Positions 46,092-55,683 of a DNA stretch of 64,000 nt are shown here, in pieces. The position numbers were made by a program, and so were the translations under genes. The stretch is from Marinobacter sp. BW6 (GTDB lineage: Bacteria > Pseudomonadota > Gammaproteobacteria > Pseudomonadales > Oleiphilaceae). The notes under the pieces are model-generated. The model saw nothing but the letters and a program-made list of their open reading frames with translations. It had not been told where the DNA came from and made no database searches. How positions within the stretch are numbered: the first letter of the stretch is position 1; the number at the start of each line of letters is the position of its first letter. The stretch covers positions 243,434 through 307,433 of the forward strand of contig NZ_VIRN01000035.1 in assembly GCF_008107725.1 (NCBI RefSeq), in the 5' to 3' direction.

Positions 46092-47720
46092 ATGGTTATT
46101 CGGTTAGAAATATCCGTAAGATTGATGCTGTGGCTTGCCGCAGGTTTGGTACTGTCGGTGAGCTCTCTGGCCCAGGCTCAGGGAACCGAGGGGCAGAAGC
46201 CCAATATCCTTGTCATCTGGGGCGATGATATTGGCACTTGGAATATCAGCCACAACAACCGCGGCATGATGGGCTATACCACCCCTAATATCGACCGCAT
46301 TGCCAATGAAGGTATCGCCTTCACCGACTATTACGGCCAACAGTCCTGCACGGCTGGCCGTGCCGCCTTCGTTGGCGGTACAAGCCCCGTTCGCACGGGC
46401 ATGACCAAGGTCGGCCTTCCTGGGGCGCAAGAAGGATGGCAGGAGTCAGATATCACCATTGCGGCGGTTATGAAGTCCCTTGGCTACGCCACCGGTCAGT
46501 TTGGTAAGAACCACTTCGGTGACAGGGATGAACACCTGCCCACCAACCACGGTTTTGACGAATTCTTCGGAAACCTTTATCACCTGAATGCGGAAGAAGA
46601 ACCGGAGCATCGCGACTACCCGGGCGACTACGTGCTACCCAGCGGGGAAACGTTCGCAGAGAAGTGGGGGCCAAGGGGTGTGATGAAAGTCACCGTTGAC
46701 GACGATGGCACGCAGGACATCGAAAATACCGGCCCGCTCACCAAAAAGCGGATGGAGACTGTTGATGAGGAGACACTGGCCGCTGCCAAAGATTTCATCA
46801 AGCGCCAACATGAAGCTGGCAAGCCCTTTTTTACCTGGTGGAACGCCACCCGCATGCACTTCCGCACCCACGTTAAAGAAGAGCACATCGGGATAAGTGG
46901 GGCGAGCGGTAACGAGTACCATGACGGCATGGTTGAACACGACCGACATGTGGGCGAGCTGCTGGATCAGCTCGAAGAACTGGGTATCGCGGACAACACC
47001 ATTGTGTTCTATTCAACCGATAACGGTCCCCATTACAACACCTGGCCAGACGCCGGCACTACGCCGTTCCGCAGTGAGAAAAACTCGAACTGGGAGGGTG
47101 CATACCGCGTTCCGGCCTTTGTACGTTGGCCCGGGGAGTTTCCTGCCGGCACAACTATTAATGGCCTGGTCGCCCACGAAGACTGGATGACCACGTTCGC
47201 CGCCGCTGCGGGCAAAGAGGATCTCAAGGAAGATCTGCTGGATGGCTACGAGGCGATCGGCCGGAATTACAAGAACCACCTGGACGGATACGACATGACG
47301 GAATATCTGTCGAAGGCTGGTTCCTTCGAATCCATAAACGCCGATATTGCGGCGTCTCCACGCAAGGAGTTCTGGTACTTCAATGACGACGGCCAGATGG
47401 TAGCCATCCGCCTGGGCGACTGGAAGGCGGTATTCTATGAGAATCGCGCCGAAGCCTTTGAGGTCTGGCGGGAGCCGTTTACAGAGCTTCGTGTGCCGCT
47501 GTTGTTCAACCTTCGTCGTGACCCGTTCGAGAAGGCGCAGCATAGCGCGAACACCTACAACGACTGGTTCCTGGATCACGCATTTGTCCTGGTGCCAATG
47601 CAGGCAGCGGCAGCCAAGTATGCCCAGACCTTTATCGACTACCCGCCGAGCCAGAAGCCAGGGTCGTTTAATCTCGAAGGTATTGTCGAGAAACTCAAGG
47701 AGACAGGTGGGACACGCTGA
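46092..47720 (+). CDS. Exported sulfatase (arylsulfatase family)
   Basis: 542 residues from the ATG at 46092 (CAGGAG upstream; the frame opens at 46032). A signal peptide ends near residue 30 (SSLAQAQ). The formylglycine signature is SCTAGRA (Cys86), the cysteine-type motif needing FGE or anSME maturation; no maturase gene is in the window. Metal ligands are seen in ILVIWGDDIG (Asp45 and Asp46) and YSTDNGPH. It hydrolyses a sulfate ester in the periplasm or outside; the substrate is not predictable. It is followed by two more exported-protein genes. Confidence 0.9.
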   Translation: MVIRLEISVRLMLWLAAGLVLSVSSLAQAQGTEGQKPNILVIWGDDIGTWNISHNNRGMMGYTTPNIDRIANEGIAFTDYYGQQSCTAGRAAFVGGTSPVRTGMTKVGLPGAQEGWQESDITIAAVMKSLGYATGQFGKNHFGDRDEHLPTNHGFDEFFGNLYHLNAEEEPEHRDYPGDYVLPSGETFAEKWGPRGVMKVTVDDDGTQDIENTGPLTKKRMETVDEETLAAAKDFIKRQHEAGKPFFTWWNATRMHFRTHVKEEHIGISGASGNEYHDGMVEHDRHVGELLDQLEELGIADNTIVFYSTDNGPHYNTWPDAGTTPFRSEKNSNWEGAYRVPAFVRWPGEFPAGTTINGLVAHEDWMTTFAAAAGKEDLKEDLLDGYEAIGRNYKNHLDGYDMTEYLSKAGSFESINADIAASPRKEFWYFNDDGQMVAIRLGDWKAVFYENRAEAFEVWREPFTELRVPLLFNLRRDPFEKAQHSANTYNDWFLDHAFVLVPMQAAAAKYAQTFIDYPPSQKPGSFNLEGIVEKLKETGGTR

Positions 47721-47741
47721 TTCGTTAGCTTCACCCCATGA

Positions 47742-47770
47742 CGCGCCTGGCACCCTTGTGGTCAGGCGCG
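47742..47770 (+). other. Intergenic hairpin between sulfatase and HAD genes
   Basis: CGCGCCTG (47742-47749) pairs with CAGGCGCG (47763-47770) around a 13-nt loop. There is no T-run. It may protect the sulfatase mRNA end or uncouple expression of the downstream genes. Confidence 0.5.
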
Positions 47771-47800
47771 CCTCCTGCAAATTAACTGAAGGACCAGCTT

Positions 47801-48781
47801 ATGTTTGCGAGATATGCCCTGATCGTCCTGTTTTTGTTCGTGTCTCCCACGCTGGCTGCGGAACCCTTACCTTCCTGGAACGACGGGGCGAGCAAAACGG
47901 CAATTGTGGAGTTCGTTAAACTCGTTACCGAAGAAGACAGCCCTGATTATGTGCCACCGGCGGAGCGTATCGCGGTGTTCGATAACGACGGGACCCTGTG
48001 GGCTGAGAAACCGGCCTATAGCCAGCTCTTCTATGCGGTTGATCGGGTAAAAGCTCTTGCACCATCCCACCCTGAGTGGAAGGATCAACAACCGTTTAAG
48101 GGCATCCTCGATAATGATCTTGAGTCGGCCCTGGCTGGCGGTGAGGAAGCGTTGATGAAGATCATCATGGCGACCCATGCTGGTATGACGACCGACGAGT
48201 TTGAAGCACAAGTGGCGGATTGGCTGGAGACGGCCCGGCATCCCGAGACCGGAAAGCCCTTCACCGGAATGGTCTATCAACCGATGCTGGAGGTGCTGGA
48301 TTACCTGCGCGCCAACGGTTTTAAAACCTTTATTGTGTCCGGTGGAGGCGTAGAGCTTATGCGGGTATTTTCCGAGGCGGTTTACGGCGTGCCGCCGGAG
48401 CAGGTGGTTGGTTCCAGCATCAAGACAGAGTTTCAAATGCGCGATGGTGAGCCCGTCCTGGTGAAACTTCCGGAGCTGAACTTCATTGACGACAAGGCAG
48501 GAAAGCCGGTTGGCATCAACCTTCATATTGGCCGACGGCCCATTGCCGCTTTCGGAAACTCAGATGGCGACCTGCAGATGTTGCAATGGAGCACCTCAGG
48601 AGAGGGCCCACGCCTTGGTGTCATCGTTCATCACACCGACGCGGAGCGTGAATGGGCGTACGATCGTAAAAGCCACGTCGGAAAACTGGACCAGGCGCTT
48701 GATGAAGCTCCGGACCGGGGCTGGGTGGTGGTCGATATGAAGTCTGACTGGGAAGTGATCTATCCGAACGGTGGTCAGTAA
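47801..48781 (+). CDS. Exported HAD-superfamily phosphatase
   Basis: 326 residues. A signal peptide (YALIVLFLFVSPTLAA) is followed by the HAD nucleophile motif AVFDNDGTLW (Asp61, Asp63), motif II in FIVSGGGVEL and the acidic motif near GNSDGDLQM. This layout is like phosphoserine-phosphatase-type HADs, here in the periplasm. The substrate is unknown. Location between a sulfatase and a multihaem cytochrome, all exported, suggests scavenging of phosphate or sulfate esters (inference). Confidence 0.85.
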   Translation: MFARYALIVLFLFVSPTLAAEPLPSWNDGASKTAIVEFVKLVTEEDSPDYVPPAERIAVFDNDGTLWAEKPAYSQLFYAVDRVKALAPSHPEWKDQQPFKGILDNDLESALAGGEEALMKIIMATHAGMTTDEFEAQVADWLETARHPETGKPFTGMVYQPMLEVLDYLRANGFKTFIVSGGGVELMRVFSEAVYGVPPEQVVGSSIKTEFQMRDGEPVLVKLPELNFIDDKAGKPVGINLHIGRRPIAAFGNSDGDLQMLQWSTSGEGPRLGVIVHHTDAEREWAYDRKSHVGKLDQALDEAPDRGWVVVDMKSDWEVIYPNGGQ

Positions 48782-48808
48782 CGGACGACGGGCAGAGGGT
48801 GTTGATGT

Positions 48809-51172
48809 ATGACTCGTTCCTGTCGGCTGTCACGGGTTCTGCATACCCGTTTCCCATTACGTTTCTGTTCCAGCATTCAGAGACTGTCGCTGCTTTTTAT
48901 TTTGTTGGTCGTTTCCAGTCTGATGCCGAGCCTGGCCTGGCCAGAAAAAGCGCCTGGCCAGGCGGCAGCGGAGCACGGCTACGAGCCGGCCTCCACCTGC
49001 GAAGGCTGCCATCAGCAAACCGCCAAAGCCTGGTCCGATTCCGACCATGCCTGGGCGATGCGGCCCGCTGCCGAGGAATGGATTCTTGGTGCCTTCGAGG
49101 ACACGGACTTCAGCGATGGCGCTGTCAGCGCCCGGTTTTTCAGGCGGGATGGCGAGTACTTTGTTGAAACCGAAGGCGATGCTGGTGCGCCCGAAGAGTT
49201 CCGGATCGCCTACACTTTTGGGTACTTTCCACTCCAGCAATATCTGGTCCAATTTCCGGGCGGGCGCCTGCAGGCGTTAACGATTGCTTGGGATACCCGA
49301 AAACGGGAAGAGGGCGGGCAGCGCTGGTTTTCGCTCTATCCCGGTGAGCGGTTTGCGCCTGATGACGCTTTGCACTGGACCGGGCGTTACCAGAACTGGA
49401 ACGCCATGTGTGCGGACTGTCATTCCACCAATCTGCGCATGAATTACGATTCGCAGACAGATACTTTTGCGACCACCTGGCAGGAACAGAATGTTGGCTG
49501 TCAGGGCTGTCACGGCCCCGGGCGGGAACACGTTGAATGGGCTGGCAACCGCCAAGGCCACACCAACAATAAGCTCAGTGCTGGGGAGATGGGGCTGAAG
49601 CTTGATTTCAGTGCGATGAACGGCGAGCAAGTGGTTGAGGCGTGCGCCTATTGCCACAGCCGTCGCCAGGCCCTGAAAGACGGACATCACGCGCAGGAGC
49701 CCTACCTCGACAAGGCGTTGCCCGCGACCTTGAGACCGGATCTTTATTATCCCGATGGCCAGATTCAGGGTGAAGTATACGTCTACGGGTCTTTCACCCA
49801 GAGCAAAATGGCGGCGGCCGGGGTCGATTGCCTGGATTGTCACGATCCGCACACCACGGAGCTTCTGGTCGAAGGTAACGGCCTTTGTCTTCAGTGTCAT
49901 AATGCCTCGCCTCCTGATCGATTCCCTTCCCTGAAAGCGGGCAACTATTCGACCGAGGCTCATCACCACCATCCCCTGGATTCGAAGGGAGCAATGTGTG
50001 TTAGTTGCCATATGGCTGAAAAGACATACATGGTTGTTGACCCGCGACGGGATCACAGCTTCCGGATTCCCCGCCCGGATTTGACCCTGAGCACCGGGAG
50101 TCCGAACGCCTGTAACGATTGCCACGATGAAAAAACGGCTGAGTGGGCAGTGAACGTTATTGATGGATGGTTCGAATCACCCCAGCGGCCACAGCACTTT
50201 GCGCAAGCGCTTAGTGCATTCGGGCAGGCAGAGGACGATGCGTTTATTCGTCTTGCCGCACTGATCCGTAATCCCGGTGCGCCGCCAATAGCACGGGCAA
50301 CTGCTGCCGAGCATCTGGCCGGCTTTGGTACGCAGGCCGGATCAGCACTGCGTTCAGGGTTGTTGGCGACGGACCCTCTCGTTCAGGCCTACGCGGCAAA
50401 CAGCGCAGCCATGTTGCCAGCCGGGGATCGCGTTGACTGGTTGCAACGCCAGTTGGCGCCGGACCAGCCCAAAGCGGTGCAGGACCAGGCTATTCGCGCG
50501 CTAGCGGGCGTGGATATTCTGGAATTTCCTGAGGAGAGTCGTGCACGTATTGAATCCCTGAAGTCGGACTACGAAAGACGCGCTCAGGAGATGGCGACGC
50601 TTCCGGGAACCCGCCTGAACTTCGCGGCCTATCTTGATCGTGAAGGCCGGCATTCGGAGGCGATCGAGCATTATCAGCGAGCGCTCAGGATGGATGGAGC
50701 CTTCACGCCGGCGCGGGTCAATCTTGCGATCCTGGCCAGCGAACAGGGCAGGACAGACCTCGCTACCAAGGTGCTTGTGGAGGGTGTCGATCGAAAGGAA
50801 TCCCCCGCAGCGGATCGTGGCCACATGGCCTACCTTTTGGCGCTCGTCTATGTCGAACGTGGCGATCTCCCAGAGTCGCTGTTCCGGTTCGAACAAGCCG
50901 GCTTGCTGAGTCCCGAGAACCCTCGCGTGGCCTATAATCATGGTTTGGTACTAGTCCGAATGGGCAGCCTGGAAACCGCTGAAGAGGTTCTTCTAAAAGG
51001 GCTGGAAAGACATCCCACGGACCCTGGGCTGCTGAACGCGATGGTATTCCTGACTATGCAGCAAGGCCGGCTCTCGGAAACTCTGATCTGGGCCCGTCGA
51101 CTTAAGGCATCGTCACCAGAGGATCCTCAGGCTGAACGGCTGGTGCGGGATCTGGAGACCCGGCTGAATTAA
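48809..51172 (+). CDS. Octahaem cytochrome c with HEAT-like and TPR repeats
   Basis: 787 residues. A basic N-terminus and hydrophobic signal (LLFILLVVSSLMPSLAWP) precede eight CxxCH haem sites: CEGCH, CADCH, CQGCH, CAYCH, CLDCH, CLQCH, CVSCH and CNDCH, all within about residues 65-450. A helical repeat region follows, then at least three TPR units (EAIEHYQRALRMDGAFTPAR, and PESLFRFEQAGLLSPENPRVAY). The fusion of a multihaem electron carrier with protein-binding TPRs suggests a periplasmic scaffold or oxidoreductase. No cytochrome maturation genes are nearby. It is third in line after the sulfatase and HAD genes. Confidence 0.88.
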   Translation: MTRSCRLSRVLHTRFPLRFCSSIQRLSLLFILLVVSSLMPSLAWPEKAPGQAAAEHGYEPASTCEGCHQQTAKAWSDSDHAWAMRPAAEEWILGAFEDTDFSDGAVSARFFRRDGEYFVETEGDAGAPEEFRIAYTFGYFPLQQYLVQFPGGRLQALTIAWDTRKREEGGQRWFSLYPGERFAPDDALHWTGRYQNWNAMCADCHSTNLRMNYDSQTDTFATTWQEQNVGCQGCHGPGREHVEWAGNRQGHTNNKLSAGEMGLKLDFSAMNGEQVVEACAYCHSRRQALKDGHHAQEPYLDKALPATLRPDLYYPDGQIQGEVYVYGSFTQSKMAAAGVDCLDCHDPHTTELLVEGNGLCLQCHNASPPDRFPSLKAGNYSTEAHHHHPLDSKGAMCVSCHMAEKTYMVVDPRRDHSFRIPRPDLTLSTGSPNACNDCHDEKTAEWAVNVIDGWFESPQRPQHFAQALSAFGQAEDDAFIRLAALIRNPGAPPIARATAAEHLAGFGTQAGSALRSGLLATDPLVQAYAANSAAMLPAGDRVDWLQRQLAPDQPKAVQDQAIRALAGVDILEFPEESRARIESLKSDYERRAQEMATLPGTRLNFAAYLDREGRHSEAIEHYQRALRMDGAFTPARVNLAILASEQGRTDLATKVLVEGVDRKESPAADRGHMAYLLALVYVERGDLPESLFRFEQAGLLSPENPRVAYNHGLVLVRMGSLETAEEVLLKGLERHPTDPGLLNAMVFLTMQQGRLSETLIWARRLKASSPEDPQAERLVRDLETRLN

Positions 51173-51320
51173 ACTCAGGATACCGGCAGATAAAGCGGAT
51201 GCGACGATTATCGTTGATGACTTCATCGAGCGCTTTTTCGTAAATTGCAAAAGCGTGCTACCGTCAGTTCAGTAAACTTGCTGAATAATTTCAGAAATTT
51301 GACTCTGGCGGGTAGAACGC

Positions 51321-52790
51321 ATGAACGTAATTGTTATTGGTGCGGGAATCATGGGCACCACCTTCGCCACCCTGGCGAAAGAGCTGGCACCGGAACTCGA
51401 TATCACGATTCTTGAAAGACTGGACGGTCCCGGGGCGGGAAACTCCTGGGTATTCAATAACGCCGGCACTGGGCACGAGGCGAATTGTGAGTTGAACTAC
51501 ACGCCGGTAGACGAAGAGGTTATTTCGGTCGAAAAGGCTGAGAAGATTCACGCTCAATTCAATGTGGCCAAGCAGTTCTGGGCCTATCTGATCCAGAAGG
51601 GGGCCATCAAGGACCCCAAGTCGTTTATCAACCAGACCAAGCACTGCACCATCGTCTCTGAACCATCAATTCCTGAGCTGAAACTGCGTTTCAACGAGAT
51701 GTCCGCCCACCATTTCTTCGAACAGATGCGCTACTCGGAAGATTTCGATGAGATCAAGAGCTGGATTCCTTACACCATGGAAGAGCGCTCTCGCCATGAA
51801 AAAATGGCGGCAACCGTTATTGAAACGGGTACGGACGTCAACTTCGGTGCGTTGACTGAGCAAATGGCTAAACATGCGGTGAATGACCTGGGCGTAAAGA
51901 TTGAATACGGCACCCACGTTAAACGCGTGCATCGAAGCCCCGCTGGCAGTTGGCTTGTTGAAACGCAGGGCAGAGGGGGGGATCGTCAATACAAGGCGGA
52001 CGTTCTGTTTGTCGGTGCCGGAGGCGGTGCATTCCCGATCCTGAAGAAGAGCCACCTGCCTTTCGCCCGTCGGTTCACCGGCTTTCCGGTCGGAGGTCGC
52101 TTCCTGCAGGCGCTGATCACTGCCGAGCAGGCTGAGCACTATCGGGCCAAGACCTATGGCAAGGCCAAGGTGGGCGCGCCTCCGATGTCCGTACCGCACC
52201 TGGACCTGCGAGTTGCAGATGGCCAGTACTACTTACTGTTCGGCCCCTTTGCCTCGTTCAAACCGGTGCTTGAGAGAGGCCGTGGCTTCCTGGATTACCT
52301 GCGCGCCATGCGCCTGCACGATATTCCGGGCCTGCTCAATGTGGCTCTTGAGCATTTTCCCCTGGTTAAGTACCTGGTGTCTGAAACCTTCAAGGGTGAA
52401 AAGAGCATGTTCGAGGAGCTGGACAGCTTCGCCCCGGGCATGAGTAAAAAGTTCAACTGGAAAGCCGTCGAGGCGGGCCAGCGCGTACAGATCATCCGGG
52501 ACGGGGATCTGCAAATGGGTACAGAGATACTCGTCTCAAAAGACAAGACCTACGGAACGCTGCTGGGTGCATCGCCCGGGGCGTCGGTGTCGCCGGAAGT
52601 CATGTTGCGTTGCCTGGAAGAGCTTTTGCCGTCTATTTTTAACAGTGAGGAAGCCGGCAAGAAGAAAAAAGAAATATTCCCCGAGGACAATCTGGAGACC
52701 CTGGCCAAGAATCCGGAGCGTTACCGGGAAATCCGGGATACCGTCAACGAGCGGTTAGGCATCAAGCAGTCGGCATCGCAGCAGGACTGA
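51321..52790 (+). CDS. mqo: Malate:quinone oxidoreductase
   Basis: 489 residues. FAD motif VIVIGAGIMGTTFATLAKEL; family blocks NSWVFNNAGTGHEANCELNYTP, FVGAGGGAFPILKKS and LLGASPGASVSPEVM with a C-terminal LxxLLPSIF. It oxidises malate to oxaloacetate with quinone at the inner membrane, replacing or backing up soluble malate dehydrogenase. It is followed 29 nt later by an isocitrate-dehydrogenase-family gene in the same direction, making a small TCA-type operon. Confidence 0.92.
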   Translation: MNVIVIGAGIMGTTFATLAKELAPELDITILERLDGPGAGNSWVFNNAGTGHEANCELNYTPVDEEVISVEKAEKIHAQFNVAKQFWAYLIQKGAIKDPKSFINQTKHCTIVSEPSIPELKLRFNEMSAHHFFEQMRYSEDFDEIKSWIPYTMEERSRHEKMAATVIETGTDVNFGALTEQMAKHAVNDLGVKIEYGTHVKRVHRSPAGSWLVETQGRGGDRQYKADVLFVGAGGGAFPILKKSHLPFARRFTGFPVGGRFLQALITAEQAEHYRAKTYGKAKVGAPPMSVPHLDLRVADGQYYLLFGPFASFKPVLERGRGFLDYLRAMRLHDIPGLLNVALEHFPLVKYLVSETFKGEKSMFEELDSFAPGMSKKFNWKAVEAGQRVQIIRDGDLQMGTEILVSKDKTYGTLLGASPGASVSPEVMLRCLEELLPSIFNSEEAGKKKKEIFPEDNLETLAKNPERYREIRDTVNERLGIKQSASQQD

Positions 52791-52819
52791 AACGGCCAAC
52801 AAACAGCAGGGAGACATCC

Positions 52820-54556
52820 ATGGACAGCAGAATCAGTGTGACCTCGCCTCTCGTGATCCTTCACGGCGACGAAATGGCCCAGGTTGCGTTCGAGCATATT
52901 CTCAAGAAATTCGTGAGCTCTCGGCTTGATATTCAGCTTGAAGAAATTGATCTGTCTGCGGAGAACCGCCTGTTGACCAATGGCCAAGTGGTTATTGATG
53001 CCATCGATGCGCTTCAGCGTCATGGTGTCGGTGTGAAAAACGCCGGCATGACGGTAAACCGGCAGCAGCTGGAGGACTTGCTCCGCAAGCACCCGGATGT
53101 GGACGGCAACAACCTGCATCCTCTGGCGACCAAATCGCCGAATGGCGCTATCCGAAAGGGTATCAGTGGCAACATTACCCGGGAAGACATCCAGTTTCGC
53201 AACCTCAATATCCGCCGGCCGGAGTGGGTAGGGCGTGATATTGAGGTGGATACCATGGAATTCGGTGGCATCAAGGACAGCTTCAACCAGCTGTCATTGG
53301 CAACCGGTGTGGTCAAACTGATGTTCGTTGGTAGTAGTGGCGATCCTGTGGAGCTGCATCGCCGTGAGATCCGAAAAGGCGATCCCTGGCTGTTGGCAAC
53401 CAACGACATAGAAGACGTAAAAGCCTGGGCCCACCGCTTCTTCCAGCGTGCGATCGCAGAGAAACGGGATGTGTACCTCGGCCTTAAAGATACCGTGATC
53501 CCGGGCTACGACGGCGCCATGCGCTCGGTGATCGAGGACATCTATCACAGCGACTACAAGAAGCAGATTGAGGATCTGGGGCTCCATTACTACTACGAGC
53601 TTATTGATGCCCAGGCGGCGCGTATTGTCTCCAACCCACCAAAGCGCGCTCTTTGGGGTGTTCCGGATAACACCACCGGGCGCAAGTTGCTCAAGCTGGT
53701 GAATCAGCTTCGGGAGTTCGGCATTCCGAGCCGGGGTGCCCATGTGTCCATCTCCCGCATGAGTGCCGGTGGCGGCGACCAGTACGGCAGCTTCAATATG
53801 GCAGCCAAGGAAGACGGCATTCTCAAGGTCATCGTGGACGGTGACGAGAAGCATGCCCGCCGGGTAAGGAAAGGCGATCCCATGCTGCTCATGTCCAATG
53901 ACCGGGAAGCGATCAAGGACTGGGTCCTGCAAGTGTTCCGGGATGCCTCGCGCAAGGATAAGGAGGTGTATTTCGGTCTCAAACGCGAGTACATGGAGTA
54001 CGACGAAGTCTACAGTGAAGTGATTACGGAAGTGCGCAGGGAGCTGGCCAGCGAGCACACGCCGCCGCCATCGTTCATGATCATGCGGCCTTCGAGCCAG
54101 CTAAAGAAGATGATCACAGACCCACCCAGAAATGCGCTTTATCCCTCCCAGAACCTGGATGGGGACATTTTCTCGGACATTTCGGCCGCGCTCGGCGGCA
54201 GCCTGGCGACCGCCAGTTCGATCATCGAGAGCAAGGACGGCACCATGCTGTTCGAGGCTCCCCACGGCACCGCTCACGATCTTTATTTGCAGTATCTGGA
54301 GAGCGACGGCAAGGTCGCCCATTTCAACCCCTCAGCGTTGATCTTCGCTCTGGCCAACGCCCTGGAATCCCTGGGTGAGCGGGAGGGCAACGAGCCCCTG
54401 AGCCAGTACGCCGTTCAACTCAAGGCCGCGTTAACCGATACGGTGGATCGTGGCACCGTCACTGCCGATCTGAAGGGCAAAACTGTTGATCCGGATTCGG
54501 AGCAGGTGGTGGATATGGTTGGTTTTCTTGAAGCCGTGGAGAAAACGCTCCAGTGA
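52820..54556 (+). CDS. Isocitrate/isopropylmalate dehydrogenase-family protein with internally duplicated central segment
   Basis: 578 residues, about 165 longer than type II (eukaryote-like) NADP-isocitrate dehydrogenases (about 410), to which it is related: ILHGDEMAQ (15-22), KSPNGAIRKGI (105-115), the Lys/Tyr region GLKDTVIPGYDG (221-232), LID (Asp263, equivalent to human IDH1 Asp252), and the metal/NAD signature NLDGDIFSDISAALGGSLATAS (Asp449, Asp453). The extra length lies between Asp263 and Asp449 and is a second copy of the central segment: residues 185-223 and 350-388 share 19 of 39 positions, and both copies end in a DPP/NPP-x-x-AL motif (272-278, 434-440). I could not place the Arg132-equivalent, so the substrate is uncertain. 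Confidence 0.82.
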   Translation: MDSRISVTSPLVILHGDEMAQVAFEHILKKFVSSRLDIQLEEIDLSAENRLLTNGQVVIDAIDALQRHGVGVKNAGMTVNRQQLEDLLRKHPDVDGNNLHPLATKSPNGAIRKGISGNITREDIQFRNLNIRRPEWVGRDIEVDTMEFGGIKDSFNQLSLATGVVKLMFVGSSGDPVELHRREIRKGDPWLLATNDIEDVKAWAHRFFQRAIAEKRDVYLGLKDTVIPGYDGAMRSVIEDIYHSDYKKQIEDLGLHYYYELIDAQAARIVSNPPKRALWGVPDNTTGRKLLKLVNQLREFGIPSRGAHVSISRMSAGGGDQYGSFNMAAKEDGILKVIVDGDEKHARRVRKGDPMLLMSNDREAIKDWVLQVFRDASRKDKEVYFGLKREYMEYDEVYSEVITEVRRELASEHTPPPSFMIMRPSSQLKKMITDPPRNALYPSQNLDGDIFSDISAALGGSLATASSIIESKDGTMLFEAPHGTAHDLYLQYLESDGKVAHFNPSALIFALANALESLGEREGNEPLSQYAVQLKAALTDTVDRGTVTADLKGKTVDPDSEQVVDMVGFLEAVEKTLQ

Positions 54557-54737
54557 TCCGTGAGACCAGTGGAGCGCCGGATCCAGGATCCTACTGTGTA
54601 GAGATCTGTTTCGTGGTGCCAGTCATTGGCGATCTGATCCGGCCAAAGGCGTTAACGTAAGCTCTAAAGGGTGCGAGGGAGCATCATGGCGCCCATCTAC
54701 GATGACAGCCAGAGTTTTCATACAGGGGCCTACCTTA

Positions 54738-55187
54738 ATGGCGTTTTATAACCGAAAGAAACTGGAATTGCAGGAGGCGCTCGCAAAGCTTGAAGCTGCT
54801 GAAAACCGCGTGCGGGAGCTTGAGTCGGATTTCCGGGCCGTTGAGCAAGCCATGGCGGTTTTGGTTATGACGCAGGATGGCATTGTCGAAAGCGTGAACA
54901 AGGGGTTCCTGGAGCTACTGGGTTATGAACGTGACGCGCTCATCGGCCAACACCACCGGGTTTTCTGTGCCAGCGATTACGCCAGAAGCGAGGACTACAT
55001 CAGATTCTGGCGGGAGCTGGTCACCGGTAACGTAAAGCAGGGAAGTTTCCCGGCGATTCACGCCGCTGGACACGATGTCTGGTTGGATGCCCTTTATTCG
55101 CCTGTGATGGGCGAACAGGGTGTTTCGAAGCGAGTAATCGCATTAGTTAGCGGAATCAGGAACTCAGCAACGGATTTTAATAACTAA
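54738..55187 (+). CDS. Stand-alone PAS-domain protein
   Basis: About 149 residues from the ATG at 54738; ATG 54702 is also in frame. A short coiled coil (KKLELQEALAKLEAAENRVRELE) precedes a PAS fold (GIVESVNKGFLELLGYERDALIGQHHRVFC ... WLDALYSPVMGEQG), as at the N-terminus of PAS-containing chemoreceptors. The protein stops after the PAS domain: no methyl-accepting, GGDEF or kinase module follows. It is either a truncated receptor or a free sensory adaptor. Confidence 0.75.
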   Translation: MAFYNRKKLELQEALAKLEAAENRVRELESDFRAVEQAMAVLVMTQDGIVESVNKGFLELLGYERDALIGQHHRVFCASDYARSEDYIRFWRELVTGNVKQGSFPAIHAAGHDVWLDALYSPVMGEQGVSKRVIALVSGIRNSATDFNN

Positions 55188-55272
55188 ATCTGCCGTAATT
55201 GGCTATGCTCATAGGGAAAGTTTCAAGTTTCCTTACTGTAATCCGGCGACCCTCGCCCTAAGGACAGTCAAA

Positions 55273-55683
55273 ATGATGCGAACACAGTTCCTGCAGGATT
55301 TAATCAAGCAGCTCTCGCCAACATCGGATGAGACGACTTACGTCTACTGCACTGTGCCCAAGGCAAAGTACGGCGAATTAGAACACCTCAAGCCAATTGT
55401 CAGCATTGCCGAACTGGAAGGCCTTACATTGGTCATTCCTCTGGATGAGGCCAAAGCCGAGGGCCTGGACTACTACAGAGTATTTCGTCGCATCACCCTG
55501 GAGGGCCACTCCAGCCTGGAAGCTCTGGGGCTAACATCTGTGGTCACGAGCCTACTGGCCGAGCGAGGCATTACCACCAATGTTATTGCCGGGTTCTACC
55601 ACGACCACATGTTTGTGCCCAGCGATCGCATTGATGAGGCTATGAGAGCGCTTAAGGAGTTAGCAAGCAATCCAGGTGGCTAA
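55273..55683 (+). CDS. ACT-domain protein (ACT_3/ACT_7 type)
   Basis: 136 residues. Two ACT-like halves: residues about 1-70 (TYVYCTVPKAKYGELEHLKPIVSIAELEGLTLVIP) and about 70-130 (YYRVFRRITLEGHSSLEALGLTSVVTSLLAERGITTNVIAGFYHDHMFVP). Such small free-standing ACT proteins bind amino acids; the exact ligand and partner are unknown. A hairpin overlaps its stop codon. Confidence 0.82.
   Translation: MMRTQFLQDLIKQLSPTSDETTYVYCTVPKAKYGELEHLKPIVSIAELEGLTLVIPLDEAKAEGLDYYRVFRRITLEGHSSLEALGLTSVVTSLLAERGITTNVIAGFYHDHMFVPSDRIDEAMRALKELASNPGG

Noticed and set aside
52550..52600. Frameshift or pseudogene in mqo
   Set aside because: The frame is continuous and the family motifs read through; only length is slightly shorter than some homologues.
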